This document shows, piece by piece, positions 1-6,078 of a stretch of DNA of 6,586 nucleotides. Each line of letters begins with the position of its first letter. The stretch's first letter is position 1. The notes under the pieces were generated by a model. The model did no database searches, was not told the origin of the DNA, and was given only the letters and a program-made list of their open reading frames with translations. This DNA comes from Candidatus Bipolaricaulota bacterium (GTDB taxonomy: Bacteria; Bipolaricaulota; Bipolaricaulia; Bipolaricaulales; Bipolaricaulaceae). A program made the position numbers and the translations under genes. The stretch lies in contig JALVLL010000279.1 of NCBI GenBank assembly GCA_027027485.1, positions 1-6,586 of the forward strand. Direction: 5' to 3'.

Positions 1-548
1 GCTATTGCGCGGCCTGCGATGCCCCGTTCTTTCGCGACCGGGTGGTGGCGGTGATAGGGAACAGCGCCGAGGCCGTGGAGGAGGCCCTGGCCCTCGTTCC
101 CTTCGCCTCCAAGGTGATCTTTTTGGCCCCCTCGAACAGGATCCTCGCGCCCGACGATCTCTGGGAAAAGCTCTCTTCCCATCCGAAGGTCGAGGTGAGG
201 ATGGGGGTGCGGGTCCTGGAGATCTTGGGTGAGAGGATGGTGGAGGCCATCAGAGTGGCCTCGAAGGATAGGGAGGAGACCATCCCGGTGGCCGGGGTAT
301 TCCCCTTCCTCCAGGGGACGGCGCCGGTGGTGGATTTCCTGGGGAATCGGGTCCCCTTGGGCGAAGGGCGGTGCCTCGTGGTGGACGAGGAGATGCGCAC
401 CCCTATCCGGGGACTCTTCGCCGCGGGGGATGTGTGTTGTAAGCGGTTCCGCCAGGCCGTGATCGCCGCGGCTGAGGGCGCCCAAGCCGCCCTCTCCGCC
501 GAGCTCTACATCCGCGGGAGGGCGCGTCCGCGCGCCGATTGGGGATAA
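1..548 (+). CDS. Thioredoxin reductase-like flavoprotein, C-terminal part (5' end outside window)
   Basis: This is the last 181 codons (frame starting at base 3) of a pyridine nucleotide-disulfide oxidoreductase of the TrxB type. The window opens just before the redox centre, Cys-Ala-Ala-Cys (codons at 6-17), followed by DAPFF as in TrxB. The next segment is the nucleotide-binding Rossmann unit, but its glycine motif is degenerate (VIGNSAEAVEEA instead of GGGxxAxEEA), and the usual HRR basic cluster for NADPH is replaced by APSNR. The C-terminal FAD segment is intact (GLFAAGDV, then RQ and AAAEGAQAA), with an unusual Cys-Cys directly after GDV. It sits 16 nt upstream of a complete paralogue and so looks like the upstream gene of a redox operon. 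Family assignment is firm. Electron donor and partner are unknown, and NADPH use is doubtful. A GTG at 42 is only an internal codon, because homology extends upstream of it. Confidence 0.88.
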   Translation, partial: YCAACDAPFFRDRVVAVIGNSAEAVEEALALVPFASKVIFLAPSNRILAPDDLWEKLSSHPKVEVRMGVRVLEILGERMVEAIRVASKDREETIPVAGVFPFLQGTAPVVDFLGNRVPLGEGRCLVVDEEMRTPIRGLFAAGDVCCKRFRQAVIAAAEGAQAALSAELYIRGRARPRADWG

Positions 549-552
549 TCCG

Positions 553-558
553 AGGAGG
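553..558 (+). promoter_or_regulatory. Ribosome binding site of the second reductase gene
   Basis: A perfect AGGAGG lies 6 nt before the ATG at 565 and fixes that start. It is in the 16-nt gap after the upstream gene, which supports co-transcription. Confidence 0.85.
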
Positions 559-564
559 AAAACG

Positions 565-1545
565 ATGCCTGAGCTCAAGTTCCTGGTGTCGCCGGAGATC
601 GGCAAAGCCATAAGGGAGGATCACCTCTACGACCTCGTGATCGTGGGGGCTGGGCCGGCGGGCCTCACCGCCGCCGTCTACGCCGCACGAAAGAAGCTCG
701 ACACTTTGCTCATCTCGAAGGACATCGGGGGCCAGACCCTTCTCACCTCCGACATCGAGAACTACATGGGCTATCACTATATCTCCGGGAAAGAACTTGC
801 CGCGAAGTTCGAGGAGCAGGTGAAGAAGTACCCTATCGATATCGCCGTTGGCGAGGAAGTGACCTCGATCCGGAAGGAAGGGGACGACTTCGTCCTCGCC
901 ACCTCAACGGGGAAAACGATCAAAGGCCGGGCGGTGATCGTGGCCACGGGGAAGAGGTCCCGTCCCTTAAATGTCCCCGGGGAGCGGGAGCTCGTGGGGC
1001 GCGGGGTCTCCTACTGCGCCGTCTGCGACGCGCCGCTTTTCGCCGGGAAGGACGTGATCGTGGTGGGGGCGGGGAACTCCGGCGCCACCGCGGTAGTGGA
1101 CCTTTTGAAGATCGCGAACCGGATATATGTGGTGGACATCATGCCCACCTGGCGGGCGGATCCGGTGCTCGTGGAGAGGATCGAGGCCGCGGGGGAGAAG
1201 GTAAAGACCTTCTTCGAGCACGAGGTGGTGCGGATAGAGGGCAAGGACATGGTGGAGGGGATCGTCCTCCGGCCCCGTGGGGGAGGGGACGAGGTGAGGC
1301 TTTCCGTGCAGGGGGTGTTCATCGAGATCGGCCTCATCCCCAATTCCGACCTCGCCAAGGGTTTCCTCGAGCTCAACGATGCGGGGGAGATCGTGGTGGA
1401 CTGCCGGTGCCGCACATCGGTCCCCGGGGTCTTCGCCGCCGGGGACGTGACGAACGTCCCCGAGAAACAGGTTATCATCGCTGCCGGCGAGGGTGCCAAA
1501 GCCGCCCTCTCGGCGTATGCTTATCTCATCAGCCAAAGGAGGTAA
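565..1545 (+). CDS. trxB: Thioredoxin reductase/AhpF-like FAD-dependent disulfide reductase
   Basis: A complete 326-residue TrxB-family flavoprotein. It would pass hydride from a pyridine nucleotide through FAD to a Cys-X-X-Cys pair and on to a small dithiol protein in the cytosol. Visible in order: a roughly 20-residue N-terminal extension; FAD motif GAGPAG (28-33); GGQ and the ENYMGY stretch; ATGKRSRP; redox centre CAVC (C151, C154) followed by DAP; second Rossmann motif GAGNSG (168-173); and FAD motif GVFAAGDV (D294) with KQ (301-302) and AAGEGAKAALSA. The end of the second Rossmann beta strand reads VVDIMPTWRADPVL, with acidic D191 and no HRR cluster. This resembles AhpF (LEFAPEMKAD as I recall it) more than NADPH-specific TrxB, as does the VPEKQ C-terminus. 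I infer a preference for NADH. The PDO gene starts 2 nt downstream and is the likely electron acceptor. The symbol is by family only. Confidence 0.92.
   Translation: MPELKFLVSPEIGKAIREDHLYDLVIVGAGPAGLTAAVYAARKKLDTLLISKDIGGQTLLTSDIENYMGYHYISGKELAAKFEEQVKKYPIDIAVGEEVTSIRKEGDDFVLATSTGKTIKGRAVIVATGKRSRPLNVPGERELVGRGVSYCAVCDAPLFAGKDVIVVGAGNSGATAVVDLLKIANRIYVVDIMPTWRADPVLVERIEAAGEKVKTFFEHEVVRIEGKDMVEGIVLRPRGGGDEVRLSVQGVFIEIGLIPNSDLAKGFLELNDAGEIVVDCRCRTSVPGVFAAGDVTNVPEKQVIIAAGEGAKAALSAYAYLISQRR
1535..1543 (+). promoter_or_regulatory. Ribosome binding site of the PDO gene
   Basis: AAAGGAGGT overlaps the last codons and stop of the reductase gene, with AGGAGG 5 nt before the ATG at 1548. The near-consensus site inside the upstream gene selects 1548 as the start and indicates tight translational linkage. 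Confidence 0.85.
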
Positions 1546-1547
1546 GG

Positions 1548-2195
1548 ATGCCCCTTCTTGACGAGCACGTGAGAGAAGAGGTGAAGCGCGAATTTGCCGA
1601 CCTTACGGGAAAAGTGAAGCTCCTCGTCTTCACCCAGGAGTTCGAGTGCGATTACTGTGCCGAGACCCGTGCTCTGGCCGAGGAGCTCGCCGAGATCTCC
1701 GAAAAGATCGGGGTCGAGGTCCACGATCTTTTGGGCTCCAAGGCCGTGGCCGAAAAATACGGGATCGACAAGATCCCGGCCATCGTGGTGTTGGGGGAAG
1801 GCGACAAGGACTACGGGATCCGTTTCTTCGGGGTCCCGGCGGGGTACGAGTTCTCCTCGCTCCTTGAGGCGATAAAGATGGCCTCAAGCGGCGACTCGGG
1901 CCTTTCCCCCGAGTCCCGGGAGGCGCTGAAGGCCATCACGAACCCGGTACACATCCAGGTCTTCGTCACCCTGACCTGTCCCTACTGCCCCCTGGCGGTG
2001 CAGACCGCCCATCGCCTCGCCGTGGAGAGCGAGCTCATCAGGGCCGACATGATCGAGGCCTCGGAGTTTCCGCACCTTGCTAACCGCTACGGGGTGTATG
2101 CCGTGCCCAAGGTGGTGATGAACGACCGGGTGAGCTTCGAGGGGGCCCTTCCCGAGAAGGCTTTCGTGGAATACCTCCTCCAAGCCGCTTCCTGA
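1548..2195 (+). CDS. Glutaredoxin-like protein disulfide oxidoreductase (PDO)
   Basis: A 215-residue protein of two tandem thioredoxin folds, the layout of the PDO family of hyperthermophilic archaea and thermophilic bacteria (about 225 residues in Pyrococcus). Unit 1 carries CDYC (C34, C37) and the cis-proline loop KIPA (P77). Unit 2 carries CPYC (C144, C147) and VPK (P187). CPYC in the second unit is the classical glutaredoxin/PDO site. There is no signal peptide, so it acts in the cytosol, where these proteins form or reduce disulfides and can feed peroxiredoxins. It begins 2 nt after the AhpF-like reductase, a partnership matching known PDO/thioredoxin-reductase couples and mirroring the two-fold N-terminal domain of AhpF. 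The reading frame stays open further upstream into trxB, but homology and the Shine-Dalgarno site set the ATG at 1548. A terminator follows 26 nt after the stop. Confidence 0.93.
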   Translation: MPLLDEHVREEVKREFADLTGKVKLLVFTQEFECDYCAETRALAEELAEISEKIGVEVHDLLGSKAVAEKYGIDKIPAIVVLGEGDKDYGIRFFGVPAGYEFSSLLEAIKMASSGDSGLSPESREALKAITNPVHIQVFVTLTCPYCPLAVQTAHRLAVESELIRADMIEASEFPHLANRYGVYAVPKVVMNDRVSFEGALPEKAFVEYLLQAAS

Positions 2196-2221
2196 ATTTC
2201 ATTTCGGGAACCGTTATGAAG

Positions 2222-2251
2222 AGGCGCCGCCTGTAAGGCGCCTTATTTTTT
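2222..2251 (+). terminator. Intrinsic terminator after the redox operon
   Basis: AGGCGCC (2222-2228) and GGCGCCT (2237-2243) form a 7-bp GC-rich stem around an 8-nt loop, followed by TATTTTTT. It separates the redox operon from the RNA-processing genes and is a bacterial-type signal. Confidence 0.88.
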
Positions 2252-2257
2252 GCGGGA

Positions 2258-2263
2258 TATACT
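2258..2263 (+). promoter_or_regulatory. Probable -10 box of the rtcA-like gene
   Basis: TATACT matches the bacterial -10 consensus at 5 of 6 positions and ends 11 nt before the ATG at 2275. A transcript starting about 7 nt further on would have a leader of only a few bases. No Shine-Dalgarno sequence precedes that ATG, which fits leaderless translation. The -35 position falls within the terminator stem and shows no good match, so the promoter call is moderate. Confidence 0.5.
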
Positions 2264-2274
2264 TTTCCGTACCG

Positions 2275-3318
2275 ATGCTCAAAGTAGATGGGGCCAAGAA
2301 ATCCGGGAGCGGGACGATCGTGCGGACCGCCGTCGCTCTGGCCGCGCTCCTGGGGGAGGAACTTCTTCTCTACAACATCCGGGCAAAGCGCGATAAACCC
2401 GGTCTCCGACCCCAGCACCTGCGGGCGGTGCGGGCGGTGGCCGAGCTGTGCGGGGGATCGGTGAACGGGGCCGCGGTGGGGAGCAAGGAGCTCTACTTCC
2501 GCCCCGGAAAGAAGCTCCGCGGCGGGGAACACACATGGGATATCGGCACCGCGGGCTCCACCACCATGCTCGCCCTCACCGTCCTCCCCGTGGCGGCCTT
2601 CTCCGATCGTCCCTCTCGGTTCCGCATCCGCGGCGGCCTCTTCCAGGACTTCGCCCCCTCGGCTTTCCATACCCAACACGTCCTTCTCCCCGCCCTGCGG
2701 GAAATGGGGCTCGAGGCGGAGCTCGAGATCGTGCGCCCCGGCTACGTCCCCAAAGGTGACGGGATCATCGAGCTTTCGGTGAAGCCCCTCGAGGGGAAGC
2801 TCCGGCCCTTCGTCCGAGAGGAGCTCCACGGGGAGCTCCGCTTCTGGGGCATCGCCCTCTCTTCGCACCTCAAGGAGCGGAAGGTCTCGGAGCGGATGGC
2901 AAAACGATGCCAGGCTATCTTGAGGCGGAGGGGCAAAGACGCGAGCTTCTCGATCCTGCACGATGAGACCGCGGCACAGCCCGGGGCGGCGCTGGCGCTT
3001 TTCGCCGAGGACGCGGACGGCTGCCGGCTGGGGGCGGACCAAGCCGGGGCGCCGCGGCGCTCGGCGGAGTCCATCGGGGAGTACGTGGCCCGGGCGCTCC
3101 TTGAGGATCTCGACTCCGGGGCCACCGTGGACAGACACCTGGCGGACCAGCTCATCCTCTATGCCGCCCTGGCCGAGGGCGAAAGCCGCTACCTCATCCC
3201 TTCCGTGACCGACCACGTGGAGTCAAACCTGTGGCCCGCCGAGGAAATCCTCGGGGCTAAATGGGAGATCCGTGGGAACCTCCTCGTGATCCGGGGGATC
3301 GGGTATGGCAGGGATTAG
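2275..3318 (+). CDS. rtcA: RNA 3'-terminal phosphate cyclase family protein, divergent active site
   Basis: A 347-residue protein of normal RtcA length. RtcA uses ATP to convert an RNA 3'-phosphate to a 2',3'-cyclic phosphate via an adenylated histidine. Conserved family elements: KPGLRPQH (41-48), VGSKELYFRPG, DIGTAGST (89-96), SERMAKR, and HLADQLI near the C-terminus, whose H288 matches the adenylated catalytic His. Several expected elements are altered. The N-terminal GEGGGQ loop reads SGSGT (10-14), losing its Glu and Gln. GGT reads GGL (120-122). The family signature around residues 155-165 reads PGYVPKGDG, so the triple glycine has an Asp. It may be an active divergent cyclase, a subfamily with another substrate, or a non-catalytic relative as proposed for Rcl1. 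The start is fixed by the family-typical beginning. It overlaps the next gene by 14 nt. Confidence 0.88.
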   Translation: MLKVDGAKKSGSGTIVRTAVALAALLGEELLLYNIRAKRDKPGLRPQHLRAVRAVAELCGGSVNGAAVGSKELYFRPGKKLRGGEHTWDIGTAGSTTMLALTVLPVAAFSDRPSRFRIRGGLFQDFAPSAFHTQHVLLPALREMGLEAELEIVRPGYVPKGDGIIELSVKPLEGKLRPFVREELHGELRFWGIALSSHLKERKVSERMAKRCQAILRRRGKDASFSILHDETAAQPGAALALFAEDADGCRLGADQAGAPRRSAESIGEYVARALLEDLDSGATVDRHLADQLILYAALAEGESRYLIPSVTDHVESNLWPAEEILGAKWEIRGNLLVIRGIGYGRD

Positions 3319-4318
3319 GGTAAAGGTCCGGGGGATCTATGCCACCGCCATCACCGGGATCCTCCTGGAGCGGGGGTTCGAGATCGTATGCCCAAGCGAG
3401 CTCATCCAGGCCAGGTTCGATCTCCCACCGAACGACCAACCCGAGGAGGTCCTGGTGGTGGACCGCCGGGATAAGCAAGGGGTCCTCGTGGAGGGGGTAA
3501 AGGGCGCGGTAGAGGAGACGGTGGCGGCGCTGCGTGAGGCGCTTCCCTACGCCATCTTCATCCCCCTGGAGCTGAAGAAGCCCAAGAAGGGATCGACGGG
3601 GCTGTTCGCGGCGCTCCTTGGGGCCAAGGCCAAGTATCTCGCGGAGTTCCCGCGGCCGGTCAAGGAGGCCCTGGATGGGATCCGCGCCAAATACGTCCCC
3701 ACTTTGCCGGGACACCACTACCTCAAGGCCATCGATTCCGCCCGGGTGGACGAGGTGGAGGGTTCCGTTCCGCCCGGGGAGTTTCCGGCGGCCGCGGCCC
3801 GGCTTTTGGAAGAACTGGTCTATCGGCACTTCACCGAAGGCAAGGAGGTGGAGGTCCAGCACGCCAAAGCCAGCGGGGGCTTTTCCTGGAGGGGCGTGGT
3901 GGCGAAGTTCGTGCCCGGAGAGGTATTGGTTCTCGAGAGAAAATTCCGCGCCGGCGGGACCTACGACTCCCTGGATCTTCCCAAGTTCGAAGGGGATCAC
4001 GGCACGGTGGAGCTGTATGAGGGGCACTGGTGGGGGAGGCGTCGTTACTTCCGCGCCGACGGCACCGTGATCGGCGAGATCTACAACATCCACACCCCTC
4101 CCGAACTCTACCCCGACGGGGTGCGGTACTTCGATTTGGAGGTCGATGTCGTTCACCACGCGAACGGAGAGGTAGAAGTGGTGGACGGGGAAGTGCTCGC
4201 CCGGAAGGTGGAGGCGGGGCTCATTTCCGAGGCCCTGGCCGACCGTGCCATGGAGGAGGCGCGGCGGGTGGTGGAGGGATTGAAACGGGGCGAGATTGGT
4301 TCCCCTACGCCCATTTAG
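3305..4318 (+). CDS. FAU-1-like RNA-binding protein / putative ribonuclease with C-terminal DUF402
   Basis: A 337-residue protein whose start (IRVKVRGIYATAI, then ERGFEIVCPSELI) matches the opening of archaeal FAU-1, an AU-rich-RNA-binding protein with proposed RNase E/G-like activity in rRNA processing. The C-terminal part, from about residue 215, is a DUF402 domain: GDHGTVELYEG, RRRYFRADGTVIGEIYNI, then HTPPELYPDGVRYFDLEVDVV, with a basic helical tail. Archaeal FAU-1 is about 470 residues, so this is a compact version, probably shortened in the central region. There is no signal peptide. The ATG lies inside the end of rtcA (14-nt overlap), with a weak GGGGGA site 6 nt upstream, so translation is probably coupled to the cyclase and the two may act on the same RNAs. 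Domain identification is good. Enzymatic activity is not demonstrated by the sequence. Confidence 0.83.
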   Translation: MAGIRVKVRGIYATAITGILLERGFEIVCPSELIQARFDLPPNDQPEEVLVVDRRDKQGVLVEGVKGAVEETVAALREALPYAIFIPLELKKPKKGSTGLFAALLGAKAKYLAEFPRPVKEALDGIRAKYVPTLPGHHYLKAIDSARVDEVEGSVPPGEFPAAAARLLEELVYRHFTEGKEVEVQHAKASGGFSWRGVVAKFVPGEVLVLERKFRAGGTYDSLDLPKFEGDHGTVELYEGHWWGRRRYFRADGTVIGEIYNIHTPPELYPDGVRYFDLEVDVVHHANGEVEVVDGEVLARKVEAGLISEALADRAMEEARRVVEGLKRGEIGSPTPI

Positions 4319-4329
4319 GGGTCTTCCTC

Positions 4330-4359
4330 TTGGATTTGTTTCCTTTCCCATCCTACGCT
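4330..4359 (+). promoter_or_regulatory. Weak possible promoter ahead of the glycosidase gene
   Basis: TTGGAT (4330-4335) and TACGCT (4354-4359), 18 nt apart, lie in the 67-nt gap before the secreted hydrolase. Both are poor matches to consensus. No terminator is visible after the FAU-1-like gene, so read-through is also possible. Confidence 0.22.
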
Positions 4360-4372
4360 ATGGTGCCTTTTT

Positions 4373-4378
4373 AGGAGG
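4373..4378 (+). promoter_or_regulatory. Ribosome binding site of the glycosidase gene
   Basis: AGGAGG lies 7 nt before the ATG at 4386. It decides against the more upstream in-frame ATG at 4296, which lies inside the preceding gene and would bury the signal peptide. Confidence 0.85.
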
Positions 4379-4385
4379 CGTTAGG

Positions 4386-5741
4386 ATGAAACGGATTATC
4401 GCGCTGTCTATCCTCCTTTTTTGTGTGGCCCGTCAAGGGTTTTCCGGGGCGATCTACGTCAACGATACGGGCCAAGTCGCGTACGGTTTCAGGATCGTGT
4501 TTTCCTCCCCGGTGGTGATCACCTCCCATGCTCCCTCCCTTCCGGTTCAGGAGCCGGAGGGGGAGGCATCCGCGTTCGTCTTCTCCGGCGGGGAGATACC
4601 CCCAAGGGGAAGCTTCTGGCTCTCCTGGCGCCCCGGAAACGTGCGGGTGGCAGGTGTGGAGTGGTTAACTTCTCCGAAGGTGAATCCTGAAGATTTCATG
4701 CGCGGAATAACGTTTGGGGCCATGTACTGGCCCGAGCGGAACCTCGATCTAGTGGAGTATAACCTGGACCGTCTTCTTACCTTTGGGATCAACAGCATTG
4801 CCCTGGTGGTGGATTGGTACGTAGACGACTACACCGATCCCACCATCGAGCCGTGGTTCCGTGATAAACCGGGTTTCCCCAACACAACCTGGTATTTCCC
4901 AACCCTTTATGACGAAGAGGTGGAATATATCATCCGTGAGGCACATGCTCGTGGAATGAGGGTTTTGCTCAAGCCCCATGTGGAGACACTGAACTGGGCC
5001 TTCGGTAACCCCGGTCGAGGGGAGCTGCGTCCCAGGGGTGGGGATTGGGATACCCTGTTCGCCTCGTACACGGACTTCATCTGCCACTATGCCCAACTGG
5101 CCGAGGAGTTAGGGGTTGAGGTGTTATCGGTTGGATGTGAGCTCGAGACCATGACCCATGCCTTCGCCGGTTTGGATGACCCGGATGCCCGGTGGCGGCG
5201 GATTATCTCACAAGTAAGGGGAATTTTCTCGGGAAGGCTAACTTACTCCTGCGCGTTTGGCGGGCCACCCGACGCCACTTGGTCATCCCCCAATCACATT
5301 ACATTCTGGGATGCTTTGGACTATATCGGGTTCGAGATATACCGCGGGCTTACCTACAAGATGGACCCTACGCTTGCCGAGCTTAAGGCGGCGGTGCGGG
5401 ACATCTTCGACCGGTTCGTGGAACCGCTGGCGAAAAAATTCCGGAAGCCGGTCCTGATACCGGAAATTAACTATTATTCCTACGACGGCGTAAACACTAC
5501 GCCCATCGATCCCCCACGGGGTCGGCCCGTGGACCACAGGGAGCAAGCCCTATGCTACGAAGCTGTGTTGAGCACGGTGCAGGAGTTGCTCAGGGAAAAG
5601 GACTATCTGGCCGGTCTCTTTTGGTGGGCAGGTTATCTGGTGAACCCCGAGGAAGATTATTCTTGGGTGCAAAGGGATCGGTATGATTTCATTTGGTTCA
5701 AGCCGGCACAAGAGGTGCTGCGACGCTATTGGGGGCATTGA
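4386..5741 (+). CDS. Secreted GH113-like TIM-barrel glycoside hydrolase
   Basis: A 451-residue exported protein. Residues 1-20 form a signal peptide (MKR, hydrophobic core, probable cleavage after GFS20). Residues 21 to about 100 are a beta-rich domain that I do not recognise. From about 105 a TIM barrel follows with features of the GH113/beta-mannanase clan: RGITFGAMYW, GINSIALVVDWY, the LKPHVE strand (H198), VGCELE with E252 as predicted acid/base (GTEL in typical GH113), FWDALDYIGFEIY, IPEINYYS with E360 as predicted nucleophile (TEIGY in typical GH113), and a late FWWAGY strand. Both catalytic glutamates are present, so activity on a beta-mannoside or related glycan is plausible, though the substrate is unproven. 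C13 is not in a good lipobox. The first 62 bp of the mature region recur exactly at 6525. Codon choice looks less GC-rich than in the upstream genes, hinting at separate history. Confidence 0.85.
   Translation: MKRIIALSILLFCVARQGFSGAIYVNDTGQVAYGFRIVFSSPVVITSHAPSLPVQEPEGEASAFVFSGGEIPPRGSFWLSWRPGNVRVAGVEWLTSPKVNPEDFMRGITFGAMYWPERNLDLVEYNLDRLLTFGINSIALVVDWYVDDYTDPTIEPWFRDKPGFPNTTWYFPTLYDEEVEYIIREAHARGMRVLLKPHVETLNWAFGNPGRGELRPRGGDWDTLFASYTDFICHYAQLAEELGVEVLSVGCELETMTHAFAGLDDPDARWRRIISQVRGIFSGRLTYSCAFGGPPDATWSSPNHITFWDALDYIGFEIYRGLTYKMDPTLAELKAAVRDIFDRFVEPLAKKFRKPVLIPEINYYSYDGVNTTPIDPPRGRPVDHREQALCYEAVLSTVQELLREKDYLAGLFWWAGYLVNPEEDYSWVQRDRYDFIWFKPAQEVLRRYWGH
4444..4505 (+). repeat. 62-bp perfect direct repeat, copy 1
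   Basis: It encodes the end of the signal-peptide cleavage site and mature residues GAIYVNDTGQ through IVFS of the glycosidase. It is identical base for base to 6525-6586, at the same codon positions (20-40) of the downstream paralogue. Identity stops abruptly at the 5' side, where the two signal peptides diverge. Confidence 0.97.
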
Positions 5742-5745
5742 GGGA

Positions 5746-6078
5746 GTGGAAGCGAAAATTCCGGACGGGATAGCGGCGGTACTGCGGGAGTTGAAGGAAG
5801 ACCTCTCCCGCCTGTACGGGGAGCGTCTGCGGGGGGTGTACCTCTACGGCTCCTATTCCCGCGGTGACTTCTCGGAGGGGTCCGACGTGGACGTGGCCGT
5901 GGTGTTGCGGGGACCGGTGGAGGTGGCGAAGGAGATCGACCGAATCGGCGGGGTGGCCTCGGAGCTGAGCCTGCGTTATGGGGTAACCCTCTCCATCCTC
6001 CCCATCCCCGAAGACTGGTGGAGGAAGCGGCAATCCCCCCTGTTAATAAACCTCCGCCGGGAAGGGATCCCCGTATGA
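5746..6078 (+). CDS. MNT-type minimal nucleotidyltransferase (probable antitoxin)
   Basis: About 110 residues from the GTG at 5746, with the MNT/pol-beta signature GS-x10-DxD (G35, S36, D47, D49) in YLYGSYSRGD and SDVDVAVV. In MNT/HEPN modules such enzymes act as the antitoxin; in characterised cases they transfer AMP onto the HEPN toxin. The third acidic residue that follows in many members is Thr here (T81, in VTLSILPI), which may weaken catalysis. Start choice is uncertain. GTG 5746 gives the usual family N-terminus (IPDGIAAVLRELKEDL) but has GAGGG placed too close. An in-frame ATG at 5683 has AAAGGGA 5 nt upstream, overlaps the glycosidase by 59 nt and would add 21 unusual residues. The stop overlaps the HEPN start as ATGA, typical for such pairs. 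Confidence 0.88.
   Translation: MEAKIPDGIAAVLRELKEDLSRLYGERLRGVYLYGSYSRGDFSEGSDVDVAVVLRGPVEVAKEIDRIGGVASELSLRYGVTLSILPIPEDWWRKRQSPLLINLRREGIPV

Noticed and set aside
1407..1547. Upstream extension of the PDO frame from 1407
   Set aside because: The frame is open only because it overlaps trxB. Family length, domain start and the strong Shine-Dalgarno site support 1548.
2080..3216. Long minus-strand open frame of 378 codons
   Set aside because: It lies antisense to the rtcA-like gene and crosses the terminator. It has low-complexity Pro/Arg/Gly composition typical of the shadow of a GC-rich gene, and no recognisable motif.
3257..4351. Minus-strand open frame of 364 codons
   Set aside because: It mirrors the FAU-1-like gene on the opposite strand, with no ribosome binding site and no family features. 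A shadow frame.
4365..4379. GCCT/AGGC short hairpin with T-run as a terminator after the FAU-1-like gene
   Set aside because: Only 4 bp of stem, and the T-run is in the loop rather than after the stem, so it is not an intrinsic terminator.
4296..4385. 30-codon upstream extension of the glycosidase
   Set aside because: It would start inside the preceding gene and put 30 residues before a good signal peptide. The ATG at 4386 has AGGAGG at proper spacing.
4386..4440. Lipoprotein signal with C13 as the lipidated cysteine
   Set aside because: The residues before C13 (LLF) do not form a good lipobox and the Cys lies inside the hydrophobic core. An ordinary signal peptide fits better.
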